A stretch of 39,791 bases of DNA. Source: Sediminibacterium sp. (GTDB taxonomy: Bacteria; Bacteroidota; Bacteroidia; B-17B0; Aurantibacillaceae). Positions 16,641 to 24,670 of this stretch are shown here, piece after piece (positions within the stretch are counted from its first letter, which is position 1; every line of letters begins with the position of its first letter). The position numbers were made by a program, and so were the translations under genes. The DNA lies in assembly GCA_030054095.1 (NCBI GenBank), contig JASGCO010000035.1, positions 1-39,791 on the forward strand, read 5' to 3'. Under the pieces are notes generated by a model. That model was not told the origin of the DNA, searched no databases, and saw only the letters and a list, made by a program, of their open reading frames with translations.

Positions 16641-17816
16641 ATGGTTAAATTGAAAATTAGCCGTCTGTTCGTTGATTTTTTTGAAAGTGAACGGGCAGGC
16701 GGTTTTATATTGATTAGTTGCGCCGTTGTTTCTATACTATTGGCCAATGCCGGACAGCCGGCAGGAACAGTCTATGCTCATTTCTGGCACACGCCGGTAT
16801 TGGGCAAGCCACTTGAATTCTGGATCAATGATGGATTAATGACCATCTTTTTCCTGATGGTGGGACTCGAAATTGAACGGGAAGTGTACAATGGCGAGCT
16901 GTCTGACCTGAAAAAAGCTGTTTTTCCGGCTTTAGCGGCTATAGGAGGTATGTTGGTTCCGGCGTTGATACATTTTTTCTGGAATAAGGGAACCCTTTAC
17001 GAAAGTGGATTTGGTATTCCAATGGCAACCGATATCGCATTTTCACTGGCCGTTTTGTCTTTGCTGGGAAACCGGGTACCTTATGGGCTTAAAGTGTTTC
17101 TTACGGCACTGGCCATTATTGATGATATAGGCGCCATCGTCATCATCGCTTTGTTTTATACATCGCATTTTTCGTGGCTTTTCTTCTTTCTGGCCATGGC
17201 ATGTTTTGCCGTTCTATTAGTGTTAAATCGCCTTAAAATATATCGTAAATGGCCCTATATTCTTATAGGAATCGTAATGTGGGTCTGCATGTATAAGTCC
17301 GGCATTCATGCCACTATTACGGGGGTGTTACTGGCGTTTGCTTTTCCGTTTGGTAAAGGAGATGATACATCACCGTCTGTGCAATTACAATCCATGTTAC
17401 ATAAACCCGTTGCTTTTGTTATACTGCCTTTGTTTGCTCTGGCAAACACTGTTATTGTTTTTCCCGATACCATTGGCGAATTGATAGGCAATTCAAATAC
17501 CCTGGGTGTTTTGTTGGGACTTGTAGCGGGAAAACCATTGGGAATTATGTTGTTTTGCGCTTTAGCTATTTATATGAAATGGTCAGAACTTCCGTCGGGA
17601 GTAACGTTTTTACAGTTACTGGGCGCAGGATGCCTGGCCGGAATCGGGTTCACTATGTCTATTTTTATCACGCTTCTGGCTTTTCCCGATAACGCGGCAG
17701 CTATTACCGGAAGTAAGATCGCCATCATTATTGCGTCGGTACTATCAGGGGTAATAGGCTACATCATTTTAAAATGGCTATTACCAAAAGACCCCCAATC
17801 GCTTTCCGGGCATTAA
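16641..17816 (+). CDS. nhaA: Na+/H+ antiporter NhaA
   Basis: This 391-residue inner-membrane antiporter exchanges internal Na+ for external H+. The length is typical. Seen motifs: ESERAGGFIL near the start, WINDGLMTIFFLMVGLEIER at about 61-80, TD130-131 of the unwound helix, and the paired aspartates D161-D162 in AIIDDIGAIV that bind the ions. Roughly twelve hydrophobic segments are visible. It lies 16 nt after the universal stress gene in the same operon. The 179-bp palindrome starts 27 nt after its stop and may end the transcript. Confidence 0.96.
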   Translation: MVKLKISRLFVDFFESERAGGFILISCAVVSILLANAGQPAGTVYAHFWHTPVLGKPLEFWINDGLMTIFFLMVGLEIEREVYNGELSDLKKAVFPALAAIGGMLVPALIHFFWNKGTLYESGFGIPMATDIAFSLAVLSLLGNRVPYGLKVFLTALAIIDDIGAIVIIALFYTSHFSWLFFFLAMACFAVLLVLNRLKIYRKWPYILIGIVMWVCMYKSGIHATITGVLLAFAFPFGKGDDTSPSVQLQSMLHKPVAFVILPLFALANTVIVFPDTIGELIGNSNTLGVLLGLVAGKPLGIMLFCALAIYMKWSELPSGVTFLQLLGAGCLAGIGFTMSIFITLLAFPDNAAAITGSKIAIIIASVLSGVIGYIILKWLLPKDPQSLSGH

Positions 17817-17842
17817 GTTTTATCATAGAGGTGCCGGCCTTT

Positions 17843-18021
17843 AACCGTAAATAGACAGTAGATTATGTAATGAGCGCCAAAAGTTGCAATGAGTTTGAGG
17901 AGCGCAAACTTGAGGACTGTAAGAATATCTAACGATATTTTGAAGACCGGAAAGTTGAGCATTCTCAAACGCAGCCGCAAATTTTGGTGCCTAATAGAAA
18001 TCCTACTGTCTATTTACGGTT
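17843..18021. repeat. 179-bp imperfect palindromic element (MITE-like or structured RNA)
   Basis: A perfect 19-bp terminal inverted repeat (17843-17861 with 18003-18021, AACCGTAAATAGACAGTAG) bounds a region whose interior also pairs: GCGCCAAAAGTTGC with GCAAATTTTGGTGC, TTTGAG with CTCAAA, ACTT with AAGT, and AATATC with GATATT around the centre at 17931-17932. The whole stretch is thus one long imperfect hairpin. TTAA lies at both outer edges, which could be a target duplication or part of the symmetry. No ORF is inside. It fills the 335-bp gap between nhaA and lhgO; the remainder is the lhgO promoter region. Confidence 0.85.
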
Positions 18022-18113
18022 TAACGTAAAACCCTCCTGAATCAACATAAAACAATCGGGGCCGTAAAAGTATGGTACAATGTGGCAGTATTCCGGAGAA
18101 TTGAGACAAAACT

Positions 18114-18146
18114 TTGTAGCAAAACCCTAATATTTAAGTAAATTCG
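18114..18146 (+). promoter_or_regulatory. Candidate lhgO promoter
   Basis: TTG at 18114-18116 and TAAATTCG at 18139-18146 fit the Bacteroidota -33/-7 pattern with a 22-nt spacer and one mismatch in the -7 element. The ATG of lhgO follows 5 nt later, so the leader would be short. Confidence 0.4.
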
Positions 18147-18151
18147 CATCC

Positions 18152-19372
18152 ATGAATACCGAATTTGATATTATTATTGTTGGTGGCGGCATCACAGGAT
18201 TGGCCACAGCTTACAAATTAACGTTGATGCATCCCGGAAAAACCATTTTGGTTCTCGAAAAGGAAAAGGAAGTGGCCATGCACCAAACAGCCCGTAACAG
18301 CGGGGTAATTCACAGCGGTATTTATTACAAACCCGGTTCATATAAAGCACGTAATTGTGTGGCGGGTAGAAGAGAACTGGTTGAGTTTGCAAAAGAGTAT
18401 CATATTCCGCATGATATTTGTGGAAAAATTATTGTAGCCACCGAACAAAGCGAACTGGCACACATGAATAAAGTGTACAATAATGGTATTGCTAATGGTG
18501 TTGAGGGGATAGAACTGATTGATTCGAAACGTATTAAAGAAATAGAGCCGCATTGTGAAGGTATAGCGGGGCTTTGGGTAGCTTGTACGGGTATCATTGA
18601 TTATGCCGATGTAGCGCGTAAATACGTAGAGTTAATCCATGCAAAAAGTAATGGTAATAATAAAGTATTAACGGGGCAGGAAGTAACCGGTTTTGAGAAA
18701 AACGCCTATAGTACTTTGGTTGTTACCAAAACACATAAATTTATCGGGAAAAAGATTATCACCACCGGAGGGTTGCAGGCTGACCGTTTGGCGAAGAAAG
18801 AAGGGCAGAAGAGTGATGCCGCTATTGTGGGATTCCGTGGCGATTATTACGATTTAACGGAAAAAGGGCGTAGTAAAGTAAAGAACTTGATTTACCCGGT
18901 ACCTAATCCGCAATTTCCGTTTCTGGGTGTGCATTTTACCCGGATGATTAAGGGTGGAGTAGAGTGTGGGCCAAATGCAGTGTTTGTATTTGACCGTGAA
19001 GGATATTCGCGTACCGCTTTTAGTTTAAAAGATACAGCCGAAGCTTTTGGATTTGGCGGAACCTGGAAATTTTTTGGAAAGCACTGGCGTTTTGGATTAG
19101 ACGAGTACCGGGGCGCGTTCAGTAAAAAGTTCTTTTTAAAGCGGTTAAATAAACTGATCCCCGATTTACAAATGGATGACATTGTATCCTCGCGCTGTGG
19201 TATCCGGGCAATGGCTTTGAGTCCTGCCGGTGATATGTACGACGATTTTAAGATTGAGAAAAATGGTAACGCGTTGCATGTTATCAATTCTCCGAGCCCC
19301 GCTGCAACAGCCAGCCTGGCGTATGGACAGGAAATAGCGAATATGGCTACCGAATTTTTTAATCTGAAGTAG
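18152..19372 (+). CDS. lhgO: L-2-hydroxyglutarate oxidase/dehydrogenase
   Basis: This 406-residue FAD enzyme of the DAO superfamily oxidises L-2-hydroxyglutarate to 2-oxoglutarate. The N-terminus carries the dinucleotide fold IIIVGGGITGLATAYKL with GGGITG at 11-16. HQTARNSGVIHSGIYY follows at about 44-59, a hallmark of the LhgO/L2HGDH family. The C-terminal part has VSSRCGIRAMALSPAGDMYDDF and SPSPAATASLAYG, also family-typical. Length is normal. Electrons probably go to the quinone pool. It is monocistronic by appearance, starting at ATG 18152 with a promoter-like sequence just ahead. Confidence 0.94.
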   Translation: MNTEFDIIIVGGGITGLATAYKLTLMHPGKTILVLEKEKEVAMHQTARNSGVIHSGIYYKPGSYKARNCVAGRRELVEFAKEYHIPHDICGKIIVATEQSELAHMNKVYNNGIANGVEGIELIDSKRIKEIEPHCEGIAGLWVACTGIIDYADVARKYVELIHAKSNGNNKVLTGQEVTGFEKNAYSTLVVTKTHKFIGKKIITTGGLQADRLAKKEGQKSDAAIVGFRGDYYDLTEKGRSKVKNLIYPVPNPQFPFLGVHFTRMIKGGVECGPNAVFVFDREGYSRTAFSLKDTAEAFGFGGTWKFFGKHWRFGLDEYRGAFSKKFFLKRLNKLIPDLQMDDIVSSRCGIRAMALSPAGDMYDDFKIEKNGNALHVINSPSPAATASLAYGQEIANMATEFFNLK

Positions 19373-19496
19373 AGCTGGTTCTTGCGTTCCGTATTATAGC
19401 AAGTCATCGGGTACGCATCAGGAACAGCGTTAATCTTTGCCAAAGCCGAGGTTAAACCCAACGTTTTCACTACATTTGATAGAGAAGGAATTTTCT

Positions 19497-19913
19497 ATGA
19501 AAACGCATTCTACCAATTATGTTAATACGTTTATTCTGATTGCAGACGATTGCCCGGTGACAAAGGGGGAATGGCCGCCAGAAAAAGGAGATACTAAAAC
19601 CATTGCCAATCTGCAGTTTGAAAAAATACTGAAAGAGCCTTACCGGTTTACTTCGGATGAGATCATCTTTGATATTTTTGCTACAAGAAGTGATATTCCT
19701 AAAAAAGAATGGGCAGCTGCCAAAGAACAGTTTTTTTCGAAAGGCCAGCCTTGTTTACGCTCGTCTCCTTTGCCTAAACGGTATGGATGGGGTATTCATT
19801 ATAATGAAGAAGGACGGATGGCTCTGTACCCATGCGAATCGAAGGAGTATAAAGCCTTCTCGAAAGATAAAACGCTAAAAGTGATTAAGGCCATGCGGTC
19901 GTCAAAAAAATAG
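19497..19913 (+). CDS. DUF6157 family protein
   Basis: This 138-residue cytoplasmic protein matches the conserved family I know as DUF6157, with NYVNTFILIADDCPV at the start, KTIANLQFE, YRFTSDEIIF, FFSKGQPCLRSSPL, KRYGWGIHYN and a C-terminal KAMRS. The function is unknown. I chose ATG 19497; the frame is open to TTG 19437, but the family begins at the Met-Lys-Thr-His start. It is followed after 14 nt by the membrane protein gene, so it probably heads a three-gene operon ending in the dioxygenase. Confidence 0.85.
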   Translation: MKTHSTNYVNTFILIADDCPVTKGEWPPEKGDTKTIANLQFEKILKEPYRFTSDEIIFDIFATRSDIPKKEWAAAKEQFFSKGQPCLRSSPLPKRYGWGIHYNEEGRMALYPCESKEYKAFSKDKTLKVIKAMRSSKK

Positions 19914-19927
19914 CAAATGGTATTGTT

Positions 19928-21019
19928 ATGACTTTTTTTATTCTGTTTTGGATACCCCTGTTGCTTATTAGTGTCTTTTTTATCTATTATATAGTTAGTG
20001 GTAAACGTCTTTACCCCTTATGGGGATTGCGTTTAATAGAATTGGTGAGCCTTGTGGGATTGCCCCTGTTTTATTTGCTGGTGGTAAACGATCAGGAGAA
20101 TGATTGTTGTTCAGATTCCTCTGCCATCTTTTCTCCGGCCCATCAGTTAAGTAGTTATAGTTTAATCGTGTTGTGCGTAATCAGTTATGGTGTATCAACA
20201 TTTAAAAACAGGATACTCAGCCCTTTGTCGGAAGTGTTGATTAATGTTGGATTATTAACCGGACTGGTGCTTAACATGTTATTGCTGTACCATATAGGCT
20301 GGTTTCCGGCGGTTTTGGGAAATGTACCCATCGCACTTTTGTTTTTATGGCAGTTAATGCGTAATCACCGATTGTTTGTAAACGAATGGAGAAACGTAGT
20401 ACAAATACCCACATCCGGACTTTACAAATGGATATGGCGATTTTTGAACGCGCCCCTATGGGTAAAAATGCCAGCCTTTCTGTTGTTATGTTTGCCAATT
20501 TTGGCTGTGTTAATGTGTGTTTTACTTTTATTCGGACAGCAACCTGATTCGTTTATCAGAGCATTTACCGATACTTACCAACATGGGTTTTCGCAATGGG
20601 ATTATATGTGTGAGAATGTGGAATGTGGTGGACATTACCTGTGTTCGGTGGCAGCTAAAGGTCATAAAGATATTGTAAAACCAATCCGTTATGGCGAACG
20701 GCGCGGGCACCTTATTTTATGTAACCGGCAGCTATTGGTGTCGAACGCGTTCGAAGAGTTGATGGAGGAGCGTTGTCCGCGATTGCATGCTTTTGTAAGG
20801 AAGCACTACAATAAAGTGGGGCATAAAATTCACAAGTACTATACTGTTTTTGATAATCAATGGGTATCGGATGTTGTATTTATAATGATGAAGCCTCTGG
20901 AATGGTTTTTTCTGATACTACTTTATCTGTTGGATAAAAAGCCCGAAAACAGAATAGCCAGGCAATACCTTCCGCCGGCAGATCAAACTAAATTAAAAGC
21001 GTATTCAAATCCATCATAA
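19928..21019 (+). CDS. Conserved membrane protein of unknown function (DUF6688-like)
   Basis: This 363-residue protein has about six hydrophobic segments: five before residue 210 and one near 325-335. A hydrophilic domain between them (about 215-320) carries a Cys/His set, CENVECGGHYLCSVAAKGH, which might bind a metal. It resembles a Bacteroidota hypothetical family that I tentatively name DUF6688. The stop overlaps the start of the dioxygenase by 1 nt (TAATG), so they are translated together. No function can be assigned. Confidence 0.7.
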   Translation: MTFFILFWIPLLLISVFFIYYIVSGKRLYPLWGLRLIELVSLVGLPLFYLLVVNDQENDCCSDSSAIFSPAHQLSSYSLIVLCVISYGVSTFKNRILSPLSEVLINVGLLTGLVLNMLLLYHIGWFPAVLGNVPIALLFLWQLMRNHRLFVNEWRNVVQIPTSGLYKWIWRFLNAPLWVKMPAFLLLCLPILAVLMCVLLLFGQQPDSFIRAFTDTYQHGFSQWDYMCENVECGGHYLCSVAAKGHKDIVKPIRYGERRGHLILCNRQLLVSNAFEELMEERCPRLHAFVRKHYNKVGHKIHKYYTVFDNQWVSDVVFIMMKPLEWFFLILLYLLDKKPENRIARQYLPPADQTKLKAYSNPS

Positions 21020-21900
21020 TGTTTAACCGTCGCGATTTTTTAAAACTATTAGGAGTAGGTGCATATAGTATGACACAGTTAAGTGATCTTGAAAAAATGA
21101 CATCGGCATTGGGCACAAGCCCCGAAATGCCCGTTCTGTTTCTGGGCCATGGAAGCCCCATGAATGCCATCGAAGAAAATCAATTTGTGAGTGGGTTTCG
21201 TAAGGTAGCCGCTACCTTGCCTAAACCCAATCTTATCATTTGCATATCTGCGCATTGGTTTACCAAAGGCACCAAAGTAACAGCCATGCCTAATCCGCCC
21301 ACTATACACGATTTTGGCGGATTTCCCAAGGAATTGTTTGACGTACAGTATCCGGCTAAAGGCAGCCCGGAAGGAGCCAAACAAACCAAAGAAGCACTTC
21401 ATCCAACCTTGGTAGAACTGGATGAAACCTGGGGACTTGATCACGGTGCCTGGTCAGTGATTAAGCATTTATATCCCAAGGCCGACGTGCCGGTTATTCA
21501 ACTGAGTATTGATTATATGCAGGGGCCACGCTATCATTACGAACTGGCGCAACGCTTGAAAACCCTCCGGTCAAAGGGAGTACTTATTATTGGCAGTGGT
21601 AATATTGTGCATAATCTGGGCTTAGTTGATTTTAAGAATTTCGATAAGGATAATTATGGTTTTGATTGGGCGGTTGAAGCCAGGGAAACAGTAAATGCCC
21701 ATTTACTGAACGGAAATACCGAAGCCTTGATTAATTATCAGAAACTATCAAAGGCGGTTCAATTGGCTGTTCCCAGCCCTGATCATTATTTGCCGCTTAT
21801 TTATACTTTAGGATTAAAGGGTAAAACAGATAAACTGGAATTGTTTAATGATAAATGTGTAGCGGGGAGTTTAAGCATGACTTCGGTGAAGATAGGATAA
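21019..21900 (+). CDS. 4,5-DOPA extradiol dioxygenase family protein (YgiD-like) with twin-arginine start
   Basis: This 293-residue protein belongs to the LigB-type family of YgiD and plant DODA, Zn/Fe enzymes that open catechol rings such as DOPA. Likely metal and catalytic histidines are H44 (LGHGSP), H79 (SAHWF), H142 (DHGAW) and H198 (IVHNL). Compared with cytoplasmic YgiD, it has an extra N-terminus starting MFNRRDFLKLLGVGAYS, which contains a twin-arginine RRxFLK motif. That suggests Tat export, though the hydrophobic stretch is short. tatA lies 1.5 kb downstream. The start overlaps the stop of the membrane protein gene by 1 nt. Confidence 0.88.
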   Translation: MFNRRDFLKLLGVGAYSMTQLSDLEKMTSALGTSPEMPVLFLGHGSPMNAIEENQFVSGFRKVAATLPKPNLIICISAHWFTKGTKVTAMPNPPTIHDFGGFPKELFDVQYPAKGSPEGAKQTKEALHPTLVELDETWGLDHGAWSVIKHLYPKADVPVIQLSIDYMQGPRYHYELAQRLKTLRSKGVLIIGSGNIVHNLGLVDFKNFDKDNYGFDWAVEARETVNAHLLNGNTEALINYQKLSKAVQLAVPSPDHYLPLIYTLGLKGKTDKLELFNDKCVAGSLSMTSVKIG

Positions 21901-21913
21901 ACACTATAATCTG

Positions 21914-22357
21914 TTATTCAGTATCCCATGGGGTAGTTATAAAACCGTCTTCTGTTAGTTTTACATAAAAGAGTTCGTCAAATCCTTCATTGTGTGTAGG
22001 TAACTCTAAACGATTAAAGGCGCCTTTTATACCGGTTTCCGGAATATACTCTTTTCCTGTCCGGGTACTGTTGCGTAACAACGCATCGCTTATTTTCGAC
22101 TGGAAGTAGTAGCCACTTATTTTATATCCGTGCAGCCTAGCCAGGTCAATATACACTTTCCTTTCAGCAATGCTTACATTTGTGTTATCAATTACAAAAG
22201 GCATCTGCGTTTTAAGGCAGGTTTCCAGAAATTTACCCTCGCGGTGCCGTGTTTTTAAAACATCGAGCGAAAGATGCATGTGGGTTTTAAAGAACTGTTG
22301 CTTGTAAAAGGAAGATTTTCCGGTAGCCTGAATGCCACAAAACAAAATAGCGTGCAT
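21914..22357 (-). CDS. Small P-loop kinase (polynucleotide kinase-like)
   Basis: This 147-residue cytoplasmic protein has a Walker A motif GIQATGKS (8-15) right at the start, then HLSLDVLKTRHREG, and FVIDNTNVSIAERKVYIDLAR, the DNTN element of the PNKP/T4 Pnk-like kinase family. LRNSTRTGKEYIP could be the lid. The family phosphorylates nucleic-acid 5' ends or small metabolites; the substrate here is unknown. It converges with the dioxygenase gene, 13 nt apart, and stands alone. Confidence 0.82.
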   Translation of the reverse strand: MHAILFCGIQATGKSSFYKQQFFKTHMHLSLDVLKTRHREGKFLETCLKTQMPFVIDNTNVSIAERKVYIDLARLHGYKISGYYFQSKISDALLRNSTRTGKEYIPETGIKGAFNRLELPTHNEGFDELFYVKLTEDGFITTPWDTE

Positions 22358-22446
22358 ACTTACAAGTTTAAGGAGTCAAGATAATAAAAGAACGTGGAAG
22401 TCAGCCTGAGCATAGGTATGAATTATAAAAATGTGTAATTTTAAAC

Positions 22447-22551
22447 ATGCAAAAATCGTTAGATCCCGGAGATTATTTTATTCTTCTTTTTGTGGCCATC
22501 ATTTTTTTTGGCGGGGCTTATACGGTTTTTAAATTCATGAGAAAAAAATAG
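22447..22551 (+). CDS. 34-residue small membrane protein upstream of tatA
   Basis: This ORF starts at ATG 22447 and encodes 34 residues: a short polar start (MQKSLDPGDY), one hydrophobic helix (FILLFVAIIFFGGAYTVF) and a basic tail (KFMRKK). It stops 2 nt before the ATG of tatA, so translation is probably coupled. The single-helix layout with a positive C-terminus suggests an inner-membrane micropeptide. It may only be a leader ORF; I know no named homologue. Confidence 0.5.
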   Translation: MQKSLDPGDYFILLFVAIIFFGGAYTVFKFMRKK

Positions 22552-22553
22552 AA

Positions 22554-22802
22554 ATGGTAAATCAGTTTATATTATTCCTTAATCTGGGTGGGGGTGAGGT
22601 TGTTTTAATCCTATTCGTTATTCTTTTACTGTTTGGCGGAAAAGGCATTCCGAATATTGCTCGGGGTTTAGGTAAAGGAATACGGGAATTTAAAGATGCC
22701 GCCAATGGTATTCAGAAAGATATTCAGCAAAGTACCGGAGGTTTAACGTCTCAGATTACGGAGCACATTCAGGAAGTAAAAAAAGAAATTGAAAAAGATT
22801 AA
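22554..22802 (+). CDS. tatA: Twin-arginine translocase subunit TatA/TatB family
   Basis: This 82-residue protein has one N-terminal transmembrane helix (EVVLILFVILLLFG), the hinge GGKGIPNIARGLGKGIREFK and an amphipathic, then charged, C-terminal helix, which is the TatA/B/E layout. TatA forms the protein-conducting assembly of the Tat pathway for folded proteins. TatC is not in the window. The TTG of the next gene overlaps its end by 14 nt. Telling TatA from TatB needs comparison, but the short C-terminus favours TatA. Confidence 0.92.
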   Translation: MVNQFILFLNLGGGEVVLILFVILLLFGGKGIPNIARGLGKGIREFKDAANGIQKDIQQSTGGLTSQITEHIQEVKKEIEKD

Positions 22803-23286
22803 CCTGATATTGGTTGGATTACTGATTGTGATGCATGTCAGTGCACAAAAAAAAGATGTGCTAAAAGTAAAAAAGCAACAGTATGACTTTCTGTTTTATC
22901 AGGCAGATAAAAAAAGCGACACCATTTATCCGCAAAAGTACAACACCTTTGTATTAGCTTTGCCCGACAGTATTCTCTTCGATACCGAGATTCGCGTTAC
23001 CAATGGTCGTTTAAGTTATAATCCACGGAATAGTTCGTTTCAGTTACAATTTATACCCACCATGAATTACCGGCATTTTGTAACCGATTCTGTTCAACTT
23101 AAAGGCTATGAGCCGGCGGAGGCAGAGGTATATAAGAAATCACCCAAAGTGTTTTTGAACAAGTTATACGTTACACAGGTTAATGGTTCTAATAGCAATA
23201 CCACCCGTCAGATTCACGTGGAGTTTTATAATACCAAAACAGGGAAAGTACTTCTTAAAAATACGTTCGTATTCTTTGCGCAATAA
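22789..23286 (+). CDS. Exported protein of unknown function
   Basis: This 165-residue protein starts with a clean signal peptide (MKKINLILVGLLIVMHVSAQ, cleavage after Ala19). The start is TTG 22789, within the last codons of tatA; no other start keeps the signal peptide whole. The mature part looks beta-rich, with no cysteines and no recognised domain. It probably lies in the periplasm or on the cell surface. The 14-nt overlap with tatA suggests coupled translation, but no functional link is known to me. Confidence 0.75.
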   Translation: MKKINLILVGLLIVMHVSAQKKDVLKVKKQQYDFLFYQADKKSDTIYPQKYNTFVLALPDSILFDTEIRVTNGRLSYNPRNSSFQLQFIPTMNYRHFVTDSVQLKGYEPAEAEVYKKSPKVFLNKLYVTQVNGSNSNTTRQIHVEFYNTKTGKVLLKNTFVFFAQ

Positions 23287-23287
23287 A

Positions 23288-23309
23288 CAAAGCTCCGCCA
23301 GGAGCTTTG
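23288..23309. terminator. Bidirectional terminator hairpin between convergent genes
   Basis: A perfect 9-bp stem pairs CAAAGCTCC with GGAGCTTTG around a GCCA loop. It lies 2 nt after the plus-strand stop and 24 nt after the minus-strand stop. On the minus strand it is followed by TTTATTG, giving a modest U-tract; on the plus strand the U-tract is poor. Confidence 0.7.
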
Positions 23310-23332
23310 TCATTAAATGATAAATTAATTAT

Positions 23333-24001
23333 TCACTTTAGTTTAAATTCCCAGCCCAAATGCACGGTAACAACCGGCATGACTTTTCGGGTATGCCGGT
23401 TTGTTTCATTAATGATACGTTTATCAGTTCCAGCGATAGGTAACTGTATGCCAGCCCAGGGTAAAAGATATAAGCCATATTTTTTAAAAGGAAACCATTG
23501 AAATCCTATCTGGGGAGTTAGTACAAAATGATTGGCATCACCCTTGCGTATGTTGTTTTGCCGGTAAATGAACTGATTCCATTGCAATCTTAATCCGGGC
23601 TGTAAGCCACCTCGTTTTAAGTTCAATTTAAATGGTCGTTGTAATTCAATGCCTCCACCGCTCCAGAGGGTGTTCCAATCCGTTTCAAAAAAATCGGTTT
23701 CGTTTAATAGCAACTGTTTTCCAAAATCCCCGCTCCATGATCCTCTGTAAAGCAATACACCCAGGCGCCAGTTGGGTAGTGTTTTTAGCTTTACATCTAT
23801 GTTCGCGTCAAATCCTGCGCCATTGGGCAAGGTGCCAACCCAAAAAGCAGGATCTGTTTCTATAGAAATATAGGTGCTACAGCTATCCCGGGCGAGTTGA
23901 GCTTTTAAGGCTGGCATTGCTCCTAAACAGAGTAATACTCCCGCTAAATGAATGAATGTGTTACGGAGAACTGACGTAAAGTGTGTTGAAATTTGTCGCA
24001 T
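23333..24001 (-). CDS. Predicted outer-membrane protein
   Basis: This 222-residue protein has an N-terminal signal peptide (hydrophobic core LAGVLLCLGAMPALKA, then QLARD). The mature part is built of alternating strands rich in Gly, Trp and Tyr (PNWRLGVLLYRGSWSGDFG, PGLRLQWNQFIY, GLYLLPWAGIQLP, VTVHLGWEFKLK), as in small outer-membrane barrels; the DUF3575 group looks similar. Function is unknown. It begins at ATG 24001, 67 nt after the Crp-family regulator gene, and might share its transcript. Confidence 0.72.
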   Translation of the reverse strand: MRQISTHFTSVLRNTFIHLAGVLLCLGAMPALKAQLARDSCSTYISIETDPAFWVGTLPNGAGFDANIDVKLKTLPNWRLGVLLYRGSWSGDFGKQLLLNETDFFETDWNTLWSGGGIELQRPFKLNLKRGGLQPGLRLQWNQFIYRQNNIRKGDANHFVLTPQIGFQWFPFKKYGLYLLPWAGIQLPIAGTDKRIINETNRHTRKVMPVVTVHLGWEFKLK

Positions 24002-24068
24002 ACTAGTATGATTTTAAAATTATGCCACAAAGTTCCGGTGAGGTAAGTCCTCTTTTACCTGACAAATG

Positions 24069-24644
24069 TTAGGAAATAACCGAACGTCTGATTCGGCTGA
24101 GGCTTTCCGGATGTATACCCAGAAAAGACGCAATATATTGTACCGGAACCTGTTGTATTATTTCCGGGTTTTCGCGGAGTAGTTTAGCGTAGCGTTGTTG
24201 GGCGGTTAAGGTTGCTAGTTCTTTATTCCGTTTTTCGTTGTATGCAATGGATTCACTAAATACAGTATAACTGAAAGCGCGGAAAGCCTGACTTTCATTC
24301 AGTAACGTATCCAGAGAGGGTTTTGATAATCTTAATAATTGGGCAGCTCCAATACTGGATACATTTTCATCTGAACAGCTTTGGTTAGAAAAATGAAGGT
24401 AAGAGGTAATGAAGCCGGGCGGACAGTTAATGTGGGTGGTTACGTTGTTACCTTGCTCATTAACATGGTGCAATCGTACAAAGCCCGAAACTACAAAATA
24501 CAAAAAAGCAGGAACACGCCCTGCTCTTTCCAGAACAGTGGTTTTGTCAAGTTGTACAGGCTCAAAATGGGTTAACAGTAAGATTTTATCCGTTTCAGAC
24601 AACACGACCGATCGCGAGATGAGCAGTAAAAGAGATGCGTGCAT
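24069..24644 (-). CDS. Crp/Fnr family transcriptional regulator
   Basis: This 191-residue protein has a cyclic-nucleotide-binding-like beta roll (about 15-115, including the VVSGFVRLHHVNEQGNNVT stretch) followed by a long helix and a C-terminal helix-turn-helix VQYIASFLGIHPESLSRIRR (about 168-187). This shortened form, with QRYAKLL before the HTH, is common in Bacteroidota and most members do not have the known cAMP residues. The ligand and targets are unknown. It starts at ATG 24644, 26 nt after the DUF2461 gene, and is probably in one operon with it. Confidence 0.9.
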   Translation of the reverse strand: MHASLLLLISRSVVLSETDKILLLTHFEPVQLDKTTVLERAGRVPAFLYFVVSGFVRLHHVNEQGNNVTTHINCPPGFITSYLHFSNQSCSDENVSSIGAAQLLRLSKPSLDTLLNESQAFRAFSYTVFSESIAYNEKRNKELATLTAQQRYAKLLRENPEIIQQVPVQYIASFLGIHPESLSRIRRSVIS

Positions 24645-24670
24645 AGTGTTGAAATAAAACTGGGAATGGT

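Noticed and set aside
18892..19470. Minus-strand ORF of 192 residues over lhgO
   Set aside because: It is a shadow of the well-supported lhgO gene, with no recognisable domain and no signals of its own.
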